Assembly (NCBI RefSeq): GCF_005221385.1
Contig: NZ_CP039903.1
Coordinates: 434,001-498,000, forward strand
Direction of reading: 5' to 3'
From: Agrobacterium tumefaciens
GTDB lineage: Bacteria; Pseudomonadota; Alphaproteobacteria; Rhizobiales; Rhizobiaceae
Length of the DNA stretch: 64,000 nt
Both the position numbers and the translations under genes were made by a program. Shown in pieces: positions 11,445-20,597 of the stretch. The notes below the pieces were generated by a model that did no database searches, was not told where the DNA came from, and was given only the letters and a program-made list of their open reading frames with translations. Every line of letters begins with the position of its first letter. Position 1 is the stretch's first letter.

Positions 11445-12062
11445 ATGGCAAATATGGAAGCGCAGACGGCGGGGACCGGTAAGCAGCGTGTGAGCAACCG
11501 CTCCATTCTCGTACTCTGTCTTGTGTTTTTCTGCGGCATGATCGGCATGGCCTATGCCGCCGTGCCCCTTTATACGCTGTTCTGCCGCGTCACCGGCTAT
11601 AACGGCACGACCCAGCGCGTCGAGCAATATTCCGACGTCATCCTCGACAAGACCATCAACGTCACCTTCGACGCCAACACGTCGAACGGCCTCAACTGGG
11701 ATTTCCAGCCGGTCGACAGGAAGGTCACGCCGAAGATCGGCGAAACGGTGCAGGTCACCTTCAAGGCGACCAACCGCTCACCCGTGGCGACCACGGGAAC
11801 GGCGGTCTTCAACGTCACGCCGATGGAGGCGGGCGCCTATTTCAACAAGGTGGAGTGTTTCTGCTTCACCGAAACGACGCTGCAGCCGGGCGAAACACTG
11901 GAAATGCCGGTGGTCTTTTTCGTCGATCCTGACATCGCCACGGCGCGCGAAACCAAGAGCATTCATACTTTGACGCTGTCCTATACGTTTTATCCGGCCA
12001 AAACCGAAAAACCGGTTGCGTCCTTGCCGGTAAAGACTGAATCTGGCGAAAGCAAATTGTGA
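11445..12062 (+). CDS. ctaG: Cytochrome c oxidase assembly protein CtaG (Cox11 type)
   Basis: 205 residues with one N-terminal transmembrane helix ([20 protein letters not shown]) and a periplasmic immunoglobulin-like domain. The copper-binding CFCF is present in [15 protein letters not shown], and [12 protein letters not shown] is another Cox11 signature. It delivers copper to the CuB centre of subunit I. The ATG at 11445 follows a run of GGAGGAGGAG; a TTG at 11400 in the same frame is unlikely. Confidence 0.96.
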   Translation: MANMEAQTAGTGKQRVSNRSILVLCLVFFCGMIGMAYAAVPLYTLFCRVTGYNGTTQRVEQYSDVILDKTINVTFDANTSNGLNWDFQPVDRKVTPKIGETVQVTFKATNRSPVATTGTAVFNVTPMEAGAYFNKVECFCFTETTLQPGETLEMPVVFFVDPDIATARETKSIHTLTLSYTFYPAKTEKPVASLPVKTESGESKL

Positions 12063-12120
12063 GAGGTGATCTGGCCTTCTTGAGGCCGGATCAGGGAAGA
12101 GATACCAGGGGATTGTCGCA

Positions 12121-12996
12121 ATGGCAGATACGCATCAGAAGAACCACGATTACCACATCATAGACCCAAGCCCCTGGCCGCTTCTGGCCTCGATCGGCGC
12201 CTTCATCCTGACCTTTGGTGGCGTCTGTTACATGCGCTACCTGTCGGGTGGCTCCTTCAAGCTGTTCGGTGCGGAACTCGCCAACCCCTGGCTTTTCTAT
12301 ATCGGCCTCGTCATCGTGCTTTACACCATGTATGCGTGGTGGGCGGATACGATCAAGGAAGCCAATGAGGGCAGCCATACCCGCGTCGTGTCGCTGCATC
12401 TGCGTTACGGCATGATCATGTTCATCGCTTCGGAAGTGATGTTCTTCGTCGCGTGGTTCTGGGCCTATTTCGATGCGAGCCTGTTCCCGCACGAAGCCAT
12501 TCAGGCGTCCCGCCTTGAATATACCGGCGGTCAATGGCCGCCCAAGGGCATCGAGGTCATCGATCCCTGGCATCTGCCGCTCTACAACACCGTCATCCTG
12601 CTTCTGTCGGGCACATGCGTCACCTGGGCGCACCATGCGCTGCTGCATAATGACCGCAAGGGCCTGATCAGCGGCCTGGCGCTCACCGTGGCGCTCGGCG
12701 TGTTGTTCTCCACCGTGCAGGTTTACGAATACATTCACGCGCCGTTCGATTTCAAGAACTCGATCTATGGCGCGACCTTCTTCATGGCCACCGGTTTCCA
12801 CGGTTTCCACGTCTTCGTCGGCACGGTCTTCCTTCTGGTTTGCCTGTTCCGTGCCATTGCCGGCGGTTTCACGCCCAAGCAGCATTTCGGCTTCGAGGCG
12901 GCTGCCTGGTACTGGCACTTCGTTGACGTCGTCTGGCTGTTCCTGTTCTTCGCCATCTACATCTGGGGTGGCTGGGGCGCGCCGGTTCACGGGTAA
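12121..12996 (+). CDS. coxC: Cytochrome c oxidase subunit III
   Basis: 291 residues, seven transmembrane helices, typical of subunit III. Landmarks are YHIIDPSPWPLLASIGAF at the start, GMIMFIASEVMFFVAWFWAY and FEAAAWYWHFVDVVWLFLF at the end. It stabilises the oxidase core and holds lipids near the proton entry path. It lies 58 bases after ctaG and closes the main operon; a dispersed repeat follows before the DUF983 gene. Confidence 0.97.
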   Translation: MADTHQKNHDYHIIDPSPWPLLASIGAFILTFGGVCYMRYLSGGSFKLFGAELANPWLFYIGLVIVLYTMYAWWADTIKEANEGSHTRVVSLHLRYGMIMFIASEVMFFVAWFWAYFDASLFPHEAIQASRLEYTGGQWPPKGIEVIDPWHLPLYNTVILLLSGTCVTWAHHALLHNDRKGLISGLALTVALGVLFSTVQVYEYIHAPFDFKNSIYGATFFMATGFHGFHVFVGTVFLLVCLFRAIAGGFTPKQHFGFEAAAWYWHFVDVVWLFLFFAIYIWGGWGAPVHG

Positions 12997-13059
12997 ACGA
13001 CGCCGGATAGGGCCTCGCCCGGAGCAAGGCATTGCGTGTGAGGGGATGGGTCCCACTTG

Positions 13060-13185
13060 TTTCTTCTCCCCGCCGGGGAGAAGTCCGCGGCAGCGGGATG
13101 AGGGGGCGGGAGTGGAGATATCCGGAGAGCTTGCCCCCTCATCCGACCCTTCGGGCCACCTTCTCCCCGGCGGGGAGAAGAAAGT
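13060..13185. repeat. Mosaic palindromic repeat, family B copy 1
   Basis: The outer arms CTTCTCCCCGCCGGGGAGAAG and CTTCTCCCCGGCGGGGAGAA are each themselves near-palindromic. Between them are GCAGCGGGATGAGGGGGC and CCCCCTCATCCGACCC. The same element occurs inverted at 53497-53622. It is a rhizobial intergenic mosaic element, non-coding, and able to fold into a long hairpin or cruciform. Confidence 0.75.
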
Positions 13186-13245
13186 CGCGGCGCCGTTGGG
13201 CAACAAACAAGTGCCCGGGTTTTGAGGCAAGCTTCCAAGAGATTT

Positions 13246-13327
13246 GACGTCATCCTCGGGCTTGACCCGAGGATCCATAGCTCGCTGAAATCGTGGGTCC
13301 CCGGGTCAAGCCCGAGGATGACGGAGG
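13246..13327. repeat. Dispersed palindromic repeat, family C copy 1
   Basis: Long inverted arms: TCATCCTCGGGCTTGACCCG on the left and its near-complement ending CCCGAGGATGACGG on the right, with a short unpaired centre. Four more copies are at 17617, 21784, 45022 and 52171. Each arm also contains an inner palindrome (CCTCGGGCTTGACCCGAGG). It fills the gap between coxC and the DUF983 gene together with family B copy 1. Confidence 0.75.
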
Positions 13328-13357
13328 AGGGGTTAGGCAACTTCGCGGGAGGTCATC

Positions 13358-13744
13358 ATGTCCGAACCATCAAACGGCAATTTCGCACCTGTTGATCCCA
13401 TCAAGGTGGGCTTGAAAGGCTGCTGCCCGCGTTGCGGTAACGGCCGGCTGTTTGACGGTTTCCTGACGCCGAAACCGGCCTGCAGCGCCTGCGGGCTGGA
13501 CTATGGTTTTGCCGATGCGGGTGATGGTCCGGCGGTCTTCGTCATGCTGATCGTCGGTTTTCTGGTTGTCGGGCTGGCGCTCTGGTTCGACCAGCGTTTT
13601 GCGCCACCCGTCTGGGTGCATGTCATGCTCTGGTTGCCGTTTACGGTGATTGTCTCGCTCGTGCTGCTGCGCAAGCTGAAGGGGATCATGATTGCGCTGC
13701 AATATCGCAACAATGCGAGCGAAGGCAGGCTTGGTCGTGAATGA
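13358..13744 (+). CDS. DUF983 membrane protein with a zinc-ribbon-like head
   Basis: 128 residues. The N-terminal part has two CxxC pairs (CCPRCGNGRLF and CSACGLDYGFAD), followed by two transmembrane helices (FVMLIVGFLVVGLALWF and VMLWLPFTVIVSLVLL). This is the DUF983 pattern, frequently found next to aa3 oxidase genes in alphaproteobacteria. A role in oxidase assembly or metal handling is inferred from the neighbourhood only. The next gene, SURF1, starts 10 bases after its stop. Confidence 0.88.
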   Translation: MSEPSNGNFAPVDPIKVGLKGCCPRCGNGRLFDGFLTPKPACSACGLDYGFADAGDGPAVFVMLIVGFLVVGLALWFDQRFAPPVWVHVMLWLPFTVIVSLVLLRKLKGIMIALQYRNNASEGRLGRE

Positions 13745-13754
13745 GGTTTCCCAC

Positions 13755-14489
13755 ATGAAGGCGGCGGAAAGACGGGTCTGGTTCGCCGCGCCGCTGGTGC
13801 TGCTGGCGCTAGCCATTCTTCTCGGTCTCGGTACCTGGCAGGTGAAGCGGCTTTACTGGAAAGAGGCGCTGATGGCCGATATCGAGGAGCGGCTGAGCGC
13901 GAGCCCGGTTCCGCTTGCCGATATTGAAGCAATGGCGAAAAGCGGCGGCGATATCGAATATCGCAAGGTCAGGCTGTCAGGCACTTTCGATCACGCCCGC
14001 GAGCGCCATTTCTTCGCCACGCATCAGGGCCGAACCGGTTATTACATCTATACGCCGCTCACGCTTGCCGATGGCCGCATCCTTTTCGTCAATCGCGGCT
14101 TTGCGCCCTTCGAGATGAAGGAACAGGCCAAACGGACCGAAGGACAGGTAACCGGCGAGGTCGCAATAACAGGGCTGGCACGCGCACCGCTTGTCGCAAA
14201 GCCCTCTTCACTGCTGCCGGATAATGATATCGCCAAGAACATCTTCTACTGGAAGGATCTGGCGGTGATGGCCTCAAGCGTCGATATTCCCTCCAATCGG
14301 TTGGTCAACCTTTTCGTGGATGCCGACAATACCCCGAACCCCGGCGGTTGGCCGCAGGGCGGAGTGACGCTGATAGATTTGCCCAACAATCACCTGCAAT
14401 ATGCGATAACGTGGTATGGCTTGGCGCTGGCCCTTGTCATCGTCGTTGGTTTTGCCTATTTCCGGAACCACAAGGCGCGCGACGAATAA
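13755..14489 (+). CDS. surf1: SURF1-family cytochrome oxidase assembly protein
   Basis: About 244 residues. One N-terminal helix ([19 protein letters not shown]) and one C-terminal helix ([17 protein letters not shown]) flank a periplasmic domain, the SURF1 layout. Family motifs include [13 protein letters not shown] and the segment [13 protein letters not shown] with the FVNRGFAP that follows. SURF1 helps insert haem a into subunit I. I chose the ATG at 13755 (GAGG eight bases before); the GTG at 13737 overlapping the upstream gene is an alternative. Confidence 0.93.
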   Translation: MKAAERRVWFAAPLVLLALAILLGLGTWQVKRLYWKEALMADIEERLSASPVPLADIEAMAKSGGDIEYRKVRLSGTFDHARERHFFATHQGRTGYYIYTPLTLADGRILFVNRGFAPFEMKEQAKRTEGQVTGEVAITGLARAPLVAKPSSLLPDNDIAKNIFYWKDLAVMASSVDIPSNRLVNLFVDADNTPNPGGWPQGGVTLIDLPNNHLQYAITWYGLALALVIVVGFAYFRNHKARDE

Positions 14490-14530
14490 CGCGCGCCCCG
14501 CCCGGCAAGGGGCAGGCTATCGGGCGAGGC

Positions 14531-14569
14531 ATGGAGCACGCCAAGAAGCAGGCCAAGGAGCACGAATGA
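14531..14569 (+). CDS. Twelve-codon upstream frame overlapping the ispH start
   Basis: A short open frame [12 protein letters not shown] has its stop overlapping the ispH ATG by four bases (ATGA). It is preceded by a purine-rich stretch (GGGCGAGGC). It might couple translation of ispH to its own translation. No family is recognisable and it may be chance. Confidence 0.2.
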   Translation: MEHAKKQAKEHE

Positions 14570-15612
14570 ACATCGCCGTTTCCAAACCCCCTTTGACGAT
14601 AAGGCTGTGCGGACCGCGCGGCTTTTGCGCGGGCGTGGACAGGGCGATCCAGATCGTCGTGCTGGCGCTGAAGGCCTATGGTGCGCCGGTCTATGTCCGC
14701 CACGAAATCGTGCATAACCGTTATGTGGTGGAAGGGCTGGAAGCCAAGGGTGCGGTTTTCGTTGAGGAACTGCATGAAATCCCTGCCGAACATCGCGAAC
14801 AGCCGGTGGTGTTTTCCGCCCATGGGGTGCCGAAATCCGTGCCTGAAGATGCGCAGGCGCGCAACCTGTTTTATCTCGACGCCACATGCCCGCTGGTCTC
14901 CAAGGTTCACAAGCAGGCCATGCGCCACCAGCGCCTTGGCCGCCACGTGGTGCTGATCGGCCATGCCGGTCACCCCGAGGTCATCGGCACCATGGGCCAG
15001 CTTCCTGAAGGCACCGTCTCGCTGGTCGAAACGGTGGAAGACGCTGGCACATATGAACCCGTGGACCGCGAAAATCTTGGTTTCGTCACCCAGACGACGC
15101 TGTCGGTGGATGATACCGCCGGCGTCATTGCCCGTTTGCAGGAACGTTTCCCTGCCATTCAGGCGCCCGCCGCCGATAGCATCTGTTACGCAACCACCAA
15201 CCGCCAGGATGCGGTGAAACAGGCGGCACCCGGCTGCGACCTGTTCATCGTTGTCGGTGCACCCAATTCCTCCAACTCCAAGCGGCTGGTGGAAGTGGCG
15301 CTGCGGGCCGGGGCAAAGCACTCCGTGCTGGTGCAGCGGGCGGCGGAAATCGACTGGGACACGATCGGCGATATCCGCACCGTTGGTCTTTCGGCTGGCG
15401 CATCCGCACCTGAGGTTATCGTCGATGAAATCATCGAGGCCTTCAAGGCACGCTTCGACACCACGCTCGACCTTGCCGTGACGGTTGAGGAAACGGAACA
15501 TTTCCTCGTCAACCGCGAACTGCGCAGCATCGAGCTGACGACGGACGACATGGCTTTCGTCAACGGCAATGCCAGCAATGCGCTGCCGCCGAAGACCGCC
15601 GCCGGTGCCTAG
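14566..15612 (+). CDS. ispH: 4-hydroxy-3-methylbut-2-enyl diphosphate reductase
   Basis: 348 residues, the IspH/LytB length. The last enzyme of the MEP isoprenoid pathway, an iron-sulfur protein that makes IPP and DMAPP from HMBPP. The three cluster cysteines are in [23 protein letters not shown] and [14 protein letters not shown], and the substrate-binding HAGHPEV is present. The start at 14566 gives the standard N-terminus with [13 protein letters not shown]; longer in-frame starts would overlap SURF1. Confidence 0.97.
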   Translation: MNIAVSKPPLTIRLCGPRGFCAGVDRAIQIVVLALKAYGAPVYVRHEIVHNRYVVEGLEAKGAVFVEELHEIPAEHREQPVVFSAHGVPKSVPEDAQARNLFYLDATCPLVSKVHKQAMRHQRLGRHVVLIGHAGHPEVIGTMGQLPEGTVSLVETVEDAGTYEPVDRENLGFVTQTTLSVDDTAGVIARLQERFPAIQAPAADSICYATTNRQDAVKQAAPGCDLFIVVGAPNSSNSKRLVEVALRAGAKHSVLVQRAAEIDWDTIGDIRTVGLSAGASAPEVIVDEIIEAFKARFDTTLDLAVTVEETEHFLVNRELRSIELTTDDMAFVNGNASNALPPKTAAGA

Positions 15613-15700
15613 AACAGGGTGACGACGAGGTGAGCGGTTCTCACCTTGCATCTGCCATTCCCCCAGATTCTTATTCCATCCTTCATCAAGAGATTTTAAA

Positions 15701-16669
15701 TTGGCAGTTTATACTGATATCACCGAAGATGATCTGAGGAATTTCCTCACGCAATACGACACCGGCAGCCTCACCTCCTACAAGGGCATTGCCGAAGGTG
15801 TCGAAAACTCCAATTTCCTGCTGCACACCACCAAGGAACCGTTGATCCTGACGCTTTATGAAAAGCGGGTGGAAAAAAACGATCTGCCGTTCTTCCTCGG
15901 CCTCATGCAGCACCTGGCCGCCAAGGGCTTGTCCTGCCCCTTGCCCCTGCCTCGCAGGGATGGCGAATTGCTGGGCGAATTGTCGGGCCGGCCGGCGGCG
16001 CTGATTTCCTTCCTTGAAGGCATGTGGCTGCGAAAGCCGGAAGCCAAACATTGCCGCGAAGTCGGCAAGGCGCTGGCCGCCATGCATCTGGCGGGTGAGG
16101 GGTTCGAAATCACGCGTCCCAACGCACTGTCCGTTGAAGGCTGGAAGGTGCTGTGGGACAAGTCGGAAGACCGCGCCGACGAGGTGGAGAAGGGCTTGAG
16201 GGACGAAATCCGTCCCGAGATCGATTATCTCGCCGCCCATTGGCCGAAGGATCTGCCCGCCGGTGTCATTCATGCCGATCTGTTTCAGGACAATGTATTT
16301 TTCCTCGGTGACGAGCTGTCCGGCCTGATCGATTTTTATTTCGCCTGCAACGACCTGCTCGCCTATGACGTGTCGATCTGCCTCAATGCCTGGTGCTTCG
16401 AAAAGGATGGCGCCTATAACGTCACCAAGGGCAAGGCGCTCTTGGAAGGTTACCAGTCGGTGCGCCCGATGAGCGAGGCGGAACTGGAAGCGCTGCCGCT
16501 CTTGGCTCGCGGTTCGGCGCTGCGTTTCTTCCTGACGCGGCTTTACGACTGGCTGACGACGCCGAAAGGCGCGCTGGTGGTGAAGAAAGACCCGCTGGAA
16601 TATCTGCGCAAGCTGCGGTTCCACCGCGCGATCGCCAATGTCGCTGAATATGGGCTGGCGGGCGAATGA
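15701..16669 (+). CDS. thrB: Homoserine kinase, APH-type ThrB
   Basis: 322 residues from a TTG start (AAATTGGCAG), with the N-terminus [19 protein letters not shown]. The aminoglycoside-phosphotransferase-like fold is shown by [14 protein letters not shown] (catalytic loop) and [10 protein letters not shown] (metal-binding loop). It phosphorylates homoserine in threonine biosynthesis, with thrC lying 10 kb away in the opposite direction. The rare TTG has no strong ribosome site and may lower expression. The last four bases overlap rnhA. Confidence 0.95.
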   Translation: MAVYTDITEDDLRNFLTQYDTGSLTSYKGIAEGVENSNFLLHTTKEPLILTLYEKRVEKNDLPFFLGLMQHLAAKGLSCPLPLPRRDGELLGELSGRPAALISFLEGMWLRKPEAKHCREVGKALAAMHLAGEGFEITRPNALSVEGWKVLWDKSEDRADEVEKGLRDEIRPEIDYLAAHWPKDLPAGVIHADLFQDNVFFLGDELSGLIDFYFACNDLLAYDVSICLNAWCFEKDGAYNVTKGKALLEGYQSVRPMSEAELEALPLLARGSALRFFLTRLYDWLTTPKGALVVKKDPLEYLRKLRFHRAIANVAEYGLAGE

Positions 16670-17106
16670 AACATGTCGATATTTTCACCGATGGCGCCTG
16701 CTCCGGCAATCCCGGTCCCGGCGGCTGGGGCGCTGTGCTGCGTTATGGCGAGGTGGAGAAGGAACTGTCCGGAGGCGAGGCCGAGACCACCAATAACCGC
16801 ATGGAGCTGCTGGCGGCGATTTCCGCACTCAACGCATTAAAGAGCCCCTGCGAGGTCGATCTTTATACCGACAGCGCCTATGTCAAGGACGGCATTACCA
16901 AGTGGATTTTCGGCTGGAAAAAGAAGGGCTGGAAGACCGCCGATAACAAGCCGGTCAAAAATGTCGAGCTCTGGCAGGCGCTTGAGGCGGCACAGGAGCG
17001 CCACAAGGTTACCCTGCACTGGGTCAAGGGCCATGCCGGCCACCCGGAAAACGAGCGCGCCGACGAATTGGCGCGCAAGGGCATGGAGCCCTTCAAACGC
17101 CGGTAA
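16666..17106 (+). CDS. rnhA: Ribonuclease HI
   Basis: 146 residues. It cleaves the RNA strand of RNA-DNA hybrids. The four carboxylates are visible: [19 protein letters not shown] (first Asp), [11 protein letters not shown] (Glu), [12 protein letters not shown] (Asp) and [19 protein letters not shown] (His and last Asp). ATGA overlap with thrB indicates a co-translated pair, a conserved rhizobial arrangement. Confidence 0.97.
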   Translation: MKHVDIFTDGACSGNPGPGGWGAVLRYGEVEKELSGGEAETTNNRMELLAAISALNALKSPCEVDLYTDSAYVKDGITKWIFGWKKKGWKTADNKPVKNVELWQALEAAQERHKVTLHWVKGHAGHPENERADELARKGMEPFKRR

Positions 17107-17263
17107 CGCAAGCCTGCTTTATTTCCGCTCGGCCCAGTCAGGGGCGATTTGACCCGCGCCGATTTGAACCGGGCCGCATTTATCGGGGTTGTGAAAACCG
17201 AAACCCGACTTATCTTGTCGTCAAGGACGCCTGCGTTGCGTCCAACGGAGGAGAGGAATCCGG

Positions 17264-17572
17264 ATGATCCTGCATTGTGTATTTCTACGGTTCAAGGCTG
17301 CGACGGCATCCTCTGAAAAACATGCGATATTCGAGGCGATTGCCGCCCTGAAGGACGTGATACCCGGTATCATCGATGTGAAATACGGCCAGAATGTCTC
17401 GCCCGAAGGCCTGAACGGCGGTTTTGTTGATGGCTTCATCGTGACGCTGGAAAGCCCCGAGGCCCGCGACGGCTATCTGGCCCACCCCCAGCATGTGGAA
17501 GTGGGGGAGCGTCTGGTCTCGCTCACCGATGGCGGTCTCGCCGGGCTTCTGGTGTTTGATATGAACGTGTGA
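17264..17572 (+). CDS. Dabb-domain (stress-responsive alpha/beta barrel) protein
   Basis: 102 residues. The start MILHCVFLRFKA and the C-terminal HPQHVEVGERLVSL are the Dabb-family pattern of dimeric ferredoxin-like proteins. GGAGAGGAA precedes the ATG. Members include stress proteins and cyclases; no specific activity can be read here. It stands alone, before a family C repeat. Confidence 0.85.
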   Translation: MILHCVFLRFKAATASSEKHAIFEAIAALKDVIPGIIDVKYGQNVSPEGLNGGFVDGFIVTLESPEARDGYLAHPQHVEVGERLVSLTDGGLAGLLVFDMNV

Positions 17573-17616
17573 GAGGGCGGCGTGGCCGCCCTTCAATGTC
17601 TGGTCGCTCCACTCGC

Positions 17617-17697
17617 GACGTCATCCTCGGGCTTGACCCGAGGATCCATAACCCCTTGCGCCGGTGGATCCTCGGGTCAAGCCCGAGGATGACGGAG
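17617..17697. repeat. Dispersed palindromic repeat, family C copy 2
   Basis: Arms ACGTCATCCTCGGGCTTGAC and the matching CAAGCCCGAGGATGACGG, centre about 25 bases. It lies between the Dabb gene and the convergent peroxiredoxin gene, where it may also act as a bidirectional terminator. Confidence 0.75.
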
Positions 17698-17788
17698 GGG
17701 AAATGGCGGCGATGACGAAGGAGAGGATTTCTCCCGTTTGCGCTCGTGATTGGAGCGCAATGCGCCCTTTTCGTTTAACCGGCCAGCT

Positions 17789-18274
17789 TTAAAGCTGCTC
17801 GATCATCGCCGCAGCAGCAGAAACGGTCGCCTGGCCGGGGTTTTCCTCGACATTCAGCGACTTCACCACGCCGTCTTCAACCAGCATCGAATAACGCTTG
17901 GAGCGCACGCCAAGCCCGCCGCCGGAAAGATCGGCATCGAGGCCAAGCGCCTTGGTGAAGGCCGCGTCCCAGTCGGCGAGGAAGTGGATCTTGCCCTGAC
18001 CGCCGGAGGATTGTGCCCATGCGCCCATGACGTGCCAGTCATTGACGGCGATCACGGCAATGTCATCCACGCCCTTGGCGAGAATGGCGTCCCGGTTTTC
18101 GAGGTAACCCGGCAGATGGTTCAGCGAGCAGGTGGGGGTGAAAGCGCCGGGTACGGCGAAAAGAACGACCTTCTTGCCGCCGAAAAGCTGATCCGTGGTG
18201 GTTTCCACCGGGCCGTCGGCCGTCTTTTCCTTGAAGGTTGCGGAAGGCAGTTTTTCGCCGATCTTGATGGTCAT
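17789..18274 (-). CDS. Peroxiredoxin, 1-Cys Prx5 type
   Basis: 161 residues. The peroxidatic cysteine is in AVPGAFTPTCSLNHLPGY, the Prx5/AhpE-like motif PxxxTxxC. It is the only cysteine in the protein, so it acts as a 1-Cys enzyme needing an external thiol such as glutathione or glutaredoxin. It reduces H2O2 and organic peroxides. The second of two ATGs (18274) is chosen: AGGAG lies seven bases upstream of it but one base from the first. Confidence 0.94.
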   Translation of the reverse strand: MTIKIGEKLPSATFKEKTADGPVETTTDQLFGGKKVVLFAVPGAFTPTCSLNHLPGYLENRDAILAKGVDDIAVIAVNDWHVMGAWAQSSGGQGKIHFLADWDAAFTKALGLDADLSGGGLGVRSKRYSMLVEDGVVKSLNVEENPGQATVSAAAAMIEQL

Positions 18275-18496
18275 GTCCATGCTCCTGTGGTCGTTCGGTT
18301 GGCGCGACTATAGAGCATTTCCAGTAAAAGTGCGTAGCGGTTTTACGTCCGGATAATGCGATAAAACAAAGAAATGGAGCACGTCCCGATGGTTCCGTTC
18401 AGACGTGCTCCAGAGCACGGAAATGAAATCCGTCATGCGGTTTTCGAGTTAAATTGCTTAACCTGAAAGGGCCGCTCGGCTCCTTGCGAAAACCGC

Positions 18497-19345
18497 TCAG
18501 GGCTTCGGAAAATTCAGCATCGTTTCCATGGCCCGGTCGCCGGATTTGACCAGGATAGGCCAGCTATTGCCCGGCACCTGATAGGTTTTCGGCAGGCCCT
18601 TGATGTTCATGTAAAAGGACAGCTTGCGCTTGTCGCGCACCATGTTCTGCGGCTCGTAATAGGCAAAGCCAGAGGGACCGGCGATGAAGATCTCGGTTTC
18701 CTTCGGCGCGTTTTCCGGCAATTGCAGTTGCACGCCGAGCATGGTCTTGTCGGGCGTGATGTGGAAATCGGTGACCTTGAAATCGTCGGAGGCGGCTTCG
18801 GGCAGCGTTTCGCGGGCTTCCTCCAGCAGACGCCGTTCCTCGCCATCGTCATCACCCGCATTGCCGCGGTCGATGGAGAATGTCGCCTCGAAGGGAATGC
18901 AGATATTCTGGCACACGCCGATAAAGGCGGTGAGGTCGATCTTTCCGCTGGCCGCCGGGTCGGTGGCTTTCAGCTGAAAAGGCAGGCTGACGGCATGGTC
19001 GTAGCCGATATCGGTAATGTCGCCATTTTCGATGAGCTTGGGAACGGGATAGGCCATGGTGGCAAGCGTAACACCGCTTGCCGGATCAAGCGTGATCTTC
19101 GGCGGTATCCCGGCTTCTCCCGGCTCGCGCCAATAGGTGATCCAGCCGTCTTTCGGCTCAATCTGCAATACGCCGCGCACCACGCCGTCCGCATCCATGG
19201 CAAGGCTTGCCACGCGCATCTGGCCGCCTTCGCTTCTGGCCCAATCGGTAATTTCGGCCCGGGCGGCTTGCGCGCCGCCGAGGAGAGCGGCAAACAGGGC
19301 CGCGAAACGAAGATGTGAAAATCGGAAGAATGTCCTGGCGCTCAT
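18497..19345 (-). CDS. DsbD N-terminal-domain-like periplasmic protein
   Basis: 282 residues with a Sec signal peptide ending near AQAARAEI. The mature part resembles the periplasmic alpha domain of DsbD/ScsB-type reductases: GWITYWREPGEAGIPPKI and a Cys pair in GVCQNICIPFEATF. Here there is no membrane part or C-terminal thioredoxin domain. It probably shuttles electrons or binds partners in the periplasm. It is divergent from the YqgE gene. Confidence 0.82.
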   Translation of the reverse strand: MSARTFFRFSHLRFAALFAALLGGAQAARAEITDWARSEGGQMRVASLAMDADGVVRGVLQIEPKDGWITYWREPGEAGIPPKITLDPASGVTLATMAYPVPKLIENGDITDIGYDHAVSLPFQLKATDPAASGKIDLTAFIGVCQNICIPFEATFSIDRGNAGDDDGEERRLLEEARETLPEAASDDFKVTDFHITPDKTMLGVQLQLPENAPKETEIFIAGPSGFAYYEPQNMVRDKRKLSFYMNIKGLPKTYQVPGNSWPILVKSGDRAMETMLNFPKP

Positions 19346-19506
19346 GCTTCCCGTCTAACCCAACATTGCCCGGCCGACCAGTTACGAATTCGTGGGGTTC
19401 ATCATTTTCGGTTGATTGATGGCACGCTATGCCGCATCCTGTCCCTTGTCGAAGTGCGAACGCCGTTTTCCGTTCAATCACGGAATTCGGTCTGCTGGAG
19501 GCGCCG

Positions 19507-20112
19507 GTGAGCTTTTCAACCCTGATGGACAAACGCGAACGTGGCTTTCTCGACGGTCAGTTCCTCATGGCGATGCCGGGGCTGGACGACGGTAATTTTG
19601 CCCGTGCGGTGATCTATATCTGTGCCCATTCGGATGCCGGCGCCATGGGCTTCATCATCAACCGGCCGCAGCAGATCACGTTTACGGACATTCTGCTGCA
19701 TCTGAAACTGGTGGATAGCAATGACGCCATCATGCTACCCAACCGTACCCGCGAATTTCCCATCCAGTGCGGCGGACCGGTCGAATCCGGCCGTGGCTTC
19801 GTGCTGCATTCCGATGATTACTTGAGCGAATCCAGCATACCCGTCAGCGACGATATTTCGCTGACGGCGACGCTGGATATCGTCCGCGCCATTTCCAACG
19901 GCCGTGGCCCGCAAAGGGCCACCATGCTGCTCGGTTATGCCGGCTGGGGACCCGGCCAGCTGGAAAACGAGATCGCCAATAATGGCTGGCTCAACTGCCC
20001 GGCGGCGGAAGATCTGATTTTCGATCGCGGGCTGGACAATAAATATGAGCGGGCGCTGGCCCTGATGGGCGTTGATGCGCGCATGCTCTCCACCGATGCC
20101 GGCCACGCGTAA
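19507..20112 (+). CDS. YqgE/AlgH-family protein (UPF0301)
   Basis: 201 residues from the GTG at 19507, where GGAGG lies six bases upstream; an ATG at 19429 would add 26 unconserved residues. The family pattern is clear: [12 protein letters not shown] at the start, [24 protein letters not shown] and [19 protein letters not shown]. Function is unknown despite wide conservation. csbD follows with its own promoter. Confidence 0.94.
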   Translation: MSFSTLMDKRERGFLDGQFLMAMPGLDDGNFARAVIYICAHSDAGAMGFIINRPQQITFTDILLHLKLVDSNDAIMLPNRTREFPIQCGGPVESGRGFVLHSDDYLSESSIPVSDDISLTATLDIVRAISNGRGPQRATMLLGYAGWGPGQLENEIANNGWLNCPAAEDLIFDRGLDNKYERALALMGVDARMLSTDAGHA

Positions 20113-20158
20113 ATTTGGCGGGCGTATATTTTCTGCCGCCCGCATATCATTATATGTG

Positions 20159-20184
20159 GGAACCAAATCCTGCTCCCTCACGTT
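20159..20184 (+). promoter_or_regulatory. EcfG-type general-stress promoter for csbD
   Basis: GGAAC at 20159-20163, then exactly 17 bases, then CGTT at 20181-20184. This matches the alphaproteobacterial general-stress sigma (EcfG/RpoE2) consensus GGAAC-N16/17-CGTT with no mismatch. The csbD start lies 52 bases further, a normal leader length. Confidence 0.8.
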
Positions 20185-20235
20185 AGTCACCCGGAAAGCC
20201 GGACAGACAGTACGGCTCAACTAGGGAGCAGTAAG

Positions 20236-20427
20236 ATGGGTAGCACATCAGACAAGATTTCCGGTACGGCAAACGAAGTTGCTGGCAAGGTCAAGAAGAG
20301 CGTCGGCGAAGCCACCGGCAATAACGAGCTGCGCGCCAAGGGTGCCGCCCAGGAAACCAAGGGCAAGGTACAGAAGAGTGTTGGCAAGGCCAAGGATGCC
20401 GTCAAGGGCGCTGTCGACCGGATGTAA
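20236..20427 (+). CDS. CsbD-family stress protein
   Basis: 63 residues, very rich in Lys, Gly and Ala: [20 protein letters not shown] opens with the CsbD repeat (G-x-A-x-x-x-x-G-K-x-K). CsbD-like proteins are small soluble stress proteins of unknown mechanism, usually under general-stress control. The perfect EcfG-type promoter directly upstream supports that here, and a strong hairpin terminator follows. Confidence 0.92.
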   Translation: MGSTSDKISGTANEVAGKVKKSVGEATGNNELRAKGAAQETKGKVQKSVGKAKDAVKGAVDRM

Positions 20428-20470
20428 TGCCGCCTGACAGTCTTCCGCCTCTCTAACGATGCGGCGCTTG

Positions 20471-20503
20471 GAGCGCATGTGTTATCGCACATGCGCTCTT
20501 GTC
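20471..20503 (+). terminator. csbD terminator
   Basis: Eleven-base perfect arms (GAGCGCATGTG and CACATGCGCTC) with a six-base loop, then TTGTCGT. It is 43 bases after the csbD stop. Confidence 0.75.
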
Positions 20504-20515
20504 GTATGGGATGCC

Positions 20516-20540
20516 GGAACGACGGGTTTGTTACGCCGTT
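20516..20540 (+). promoter_or_regulatory. EcfG-type general-stress promoter for the metallopeptidase gene
   Basis: GGAAC at 20516-20520, 16 bases, CGTT at 20537-20540, again a perfect match to GGAAC-N16/17-CGTT. It follows the csbD terminator by 18 bases and precedes the next start codon (20598) by 57 bases. Confidence 0.7.
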
Positions 20541-20597
20541 CATGGTGACATCGTATGTTTGCCTTCTCCCAACTGATCCATCGCAAGGGTTTCATCA

